DNA from: Moniliophthora roreri
Lineage: Eukaryota > Basidiomycota > Agaricomycetes > Agaricales > Marasmiaceae
DNA length: 64,000 nt
NCBI GenBank assembly: GCA_001466705.2
Contig: LATX02000078.1
Location: forward strand, 186,001-250,000
Reading direction: 5' to 3'
Shown: one piece after another, positions 61,543 to 64,000 of the stretch
Layout of the letters: every line of letters begins with the position of its first letter
How positions within the stretch are numbered: the first letter of the stretch is position 1
Position numbers and translations under genes: made by a program
Notes under the pieces: model-generated
Database searches by the model: none
Seen by the model: the letters and a program-made list of their open reading frames with translations, nothing else
What the model was told of the DNA's origin: nothing

Positions 61543-64000
<2,458 letters not shown>

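Overview
The window looks like accessory-rich nuclear DNA of a filamentous basidiomycete (Agaricomycetes). The evidence is many short GT-AG introns (about 40-70 bp), micro-exons, and protein families typical of that class: DUF6533 seven-helix membrane proteins, an F-box protein, aryl-alcohol-oxidase-like GMC oxidoreductases, a GH114 glycosidase, an MCT-type MFS transporter and P450 debris. I see no bacterial features, rRNA or convincing tRNA. Most gene models below were spliced by hand; reading frame is kept across every junction I list.

Layout. 1-1440: 5' part of an intron-rich helical protein gene, cut by the window edge. 2140-4050: a decayed segmental copy of 10880-13100, including a broken zinc-knuckle gene. 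4346-5073: BTB pseudogene. 5463-9854: one 21-exon gene (763 aa, helical N-terminus, EF-hand, acidic C-terminus) with a 1-kb inverted-repeat transposon inside an intron. 12188-13177: complete seven-knuckle CNBP/Gis2-type gene. 13840-15260: unrecognised coding remains. 15334-16028: five-knuckle protein with a presequence-like N-terminus. 17315-18247: DUF6533 pseudogene. 18396-19113 and 19246-19410: two MITEs. 19950-21720: cytochrome P450 pseudogene. 22700-40740: roughly 4-kb units in tandem, each carrying a DUF6533 gene on the minus strand (four intact copies); a fifth, diverged copy lies at 46993-48158. 40859-44809: GH114 gene split by a 3.06-kb transposon. 44999-46414: F-box protein. 48656-64000: three GMC oxidoreductase genes around an MFS transporter.

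How the genes fit together. The right-hand 16 kb resembles a small cluster of secreted flavin alcohol oxidases plus a monocarboxylate-type transporter. It is decaying: the transporter has an in-frame stop, the third oxidase is interrupted by a hAT-type MITE, and the second has lost the usual HPxGT motif. The centre is an expanding family of small membrane proteins of unknown function. Transposon insertions with readable target-site duplications are the most concrete findings.
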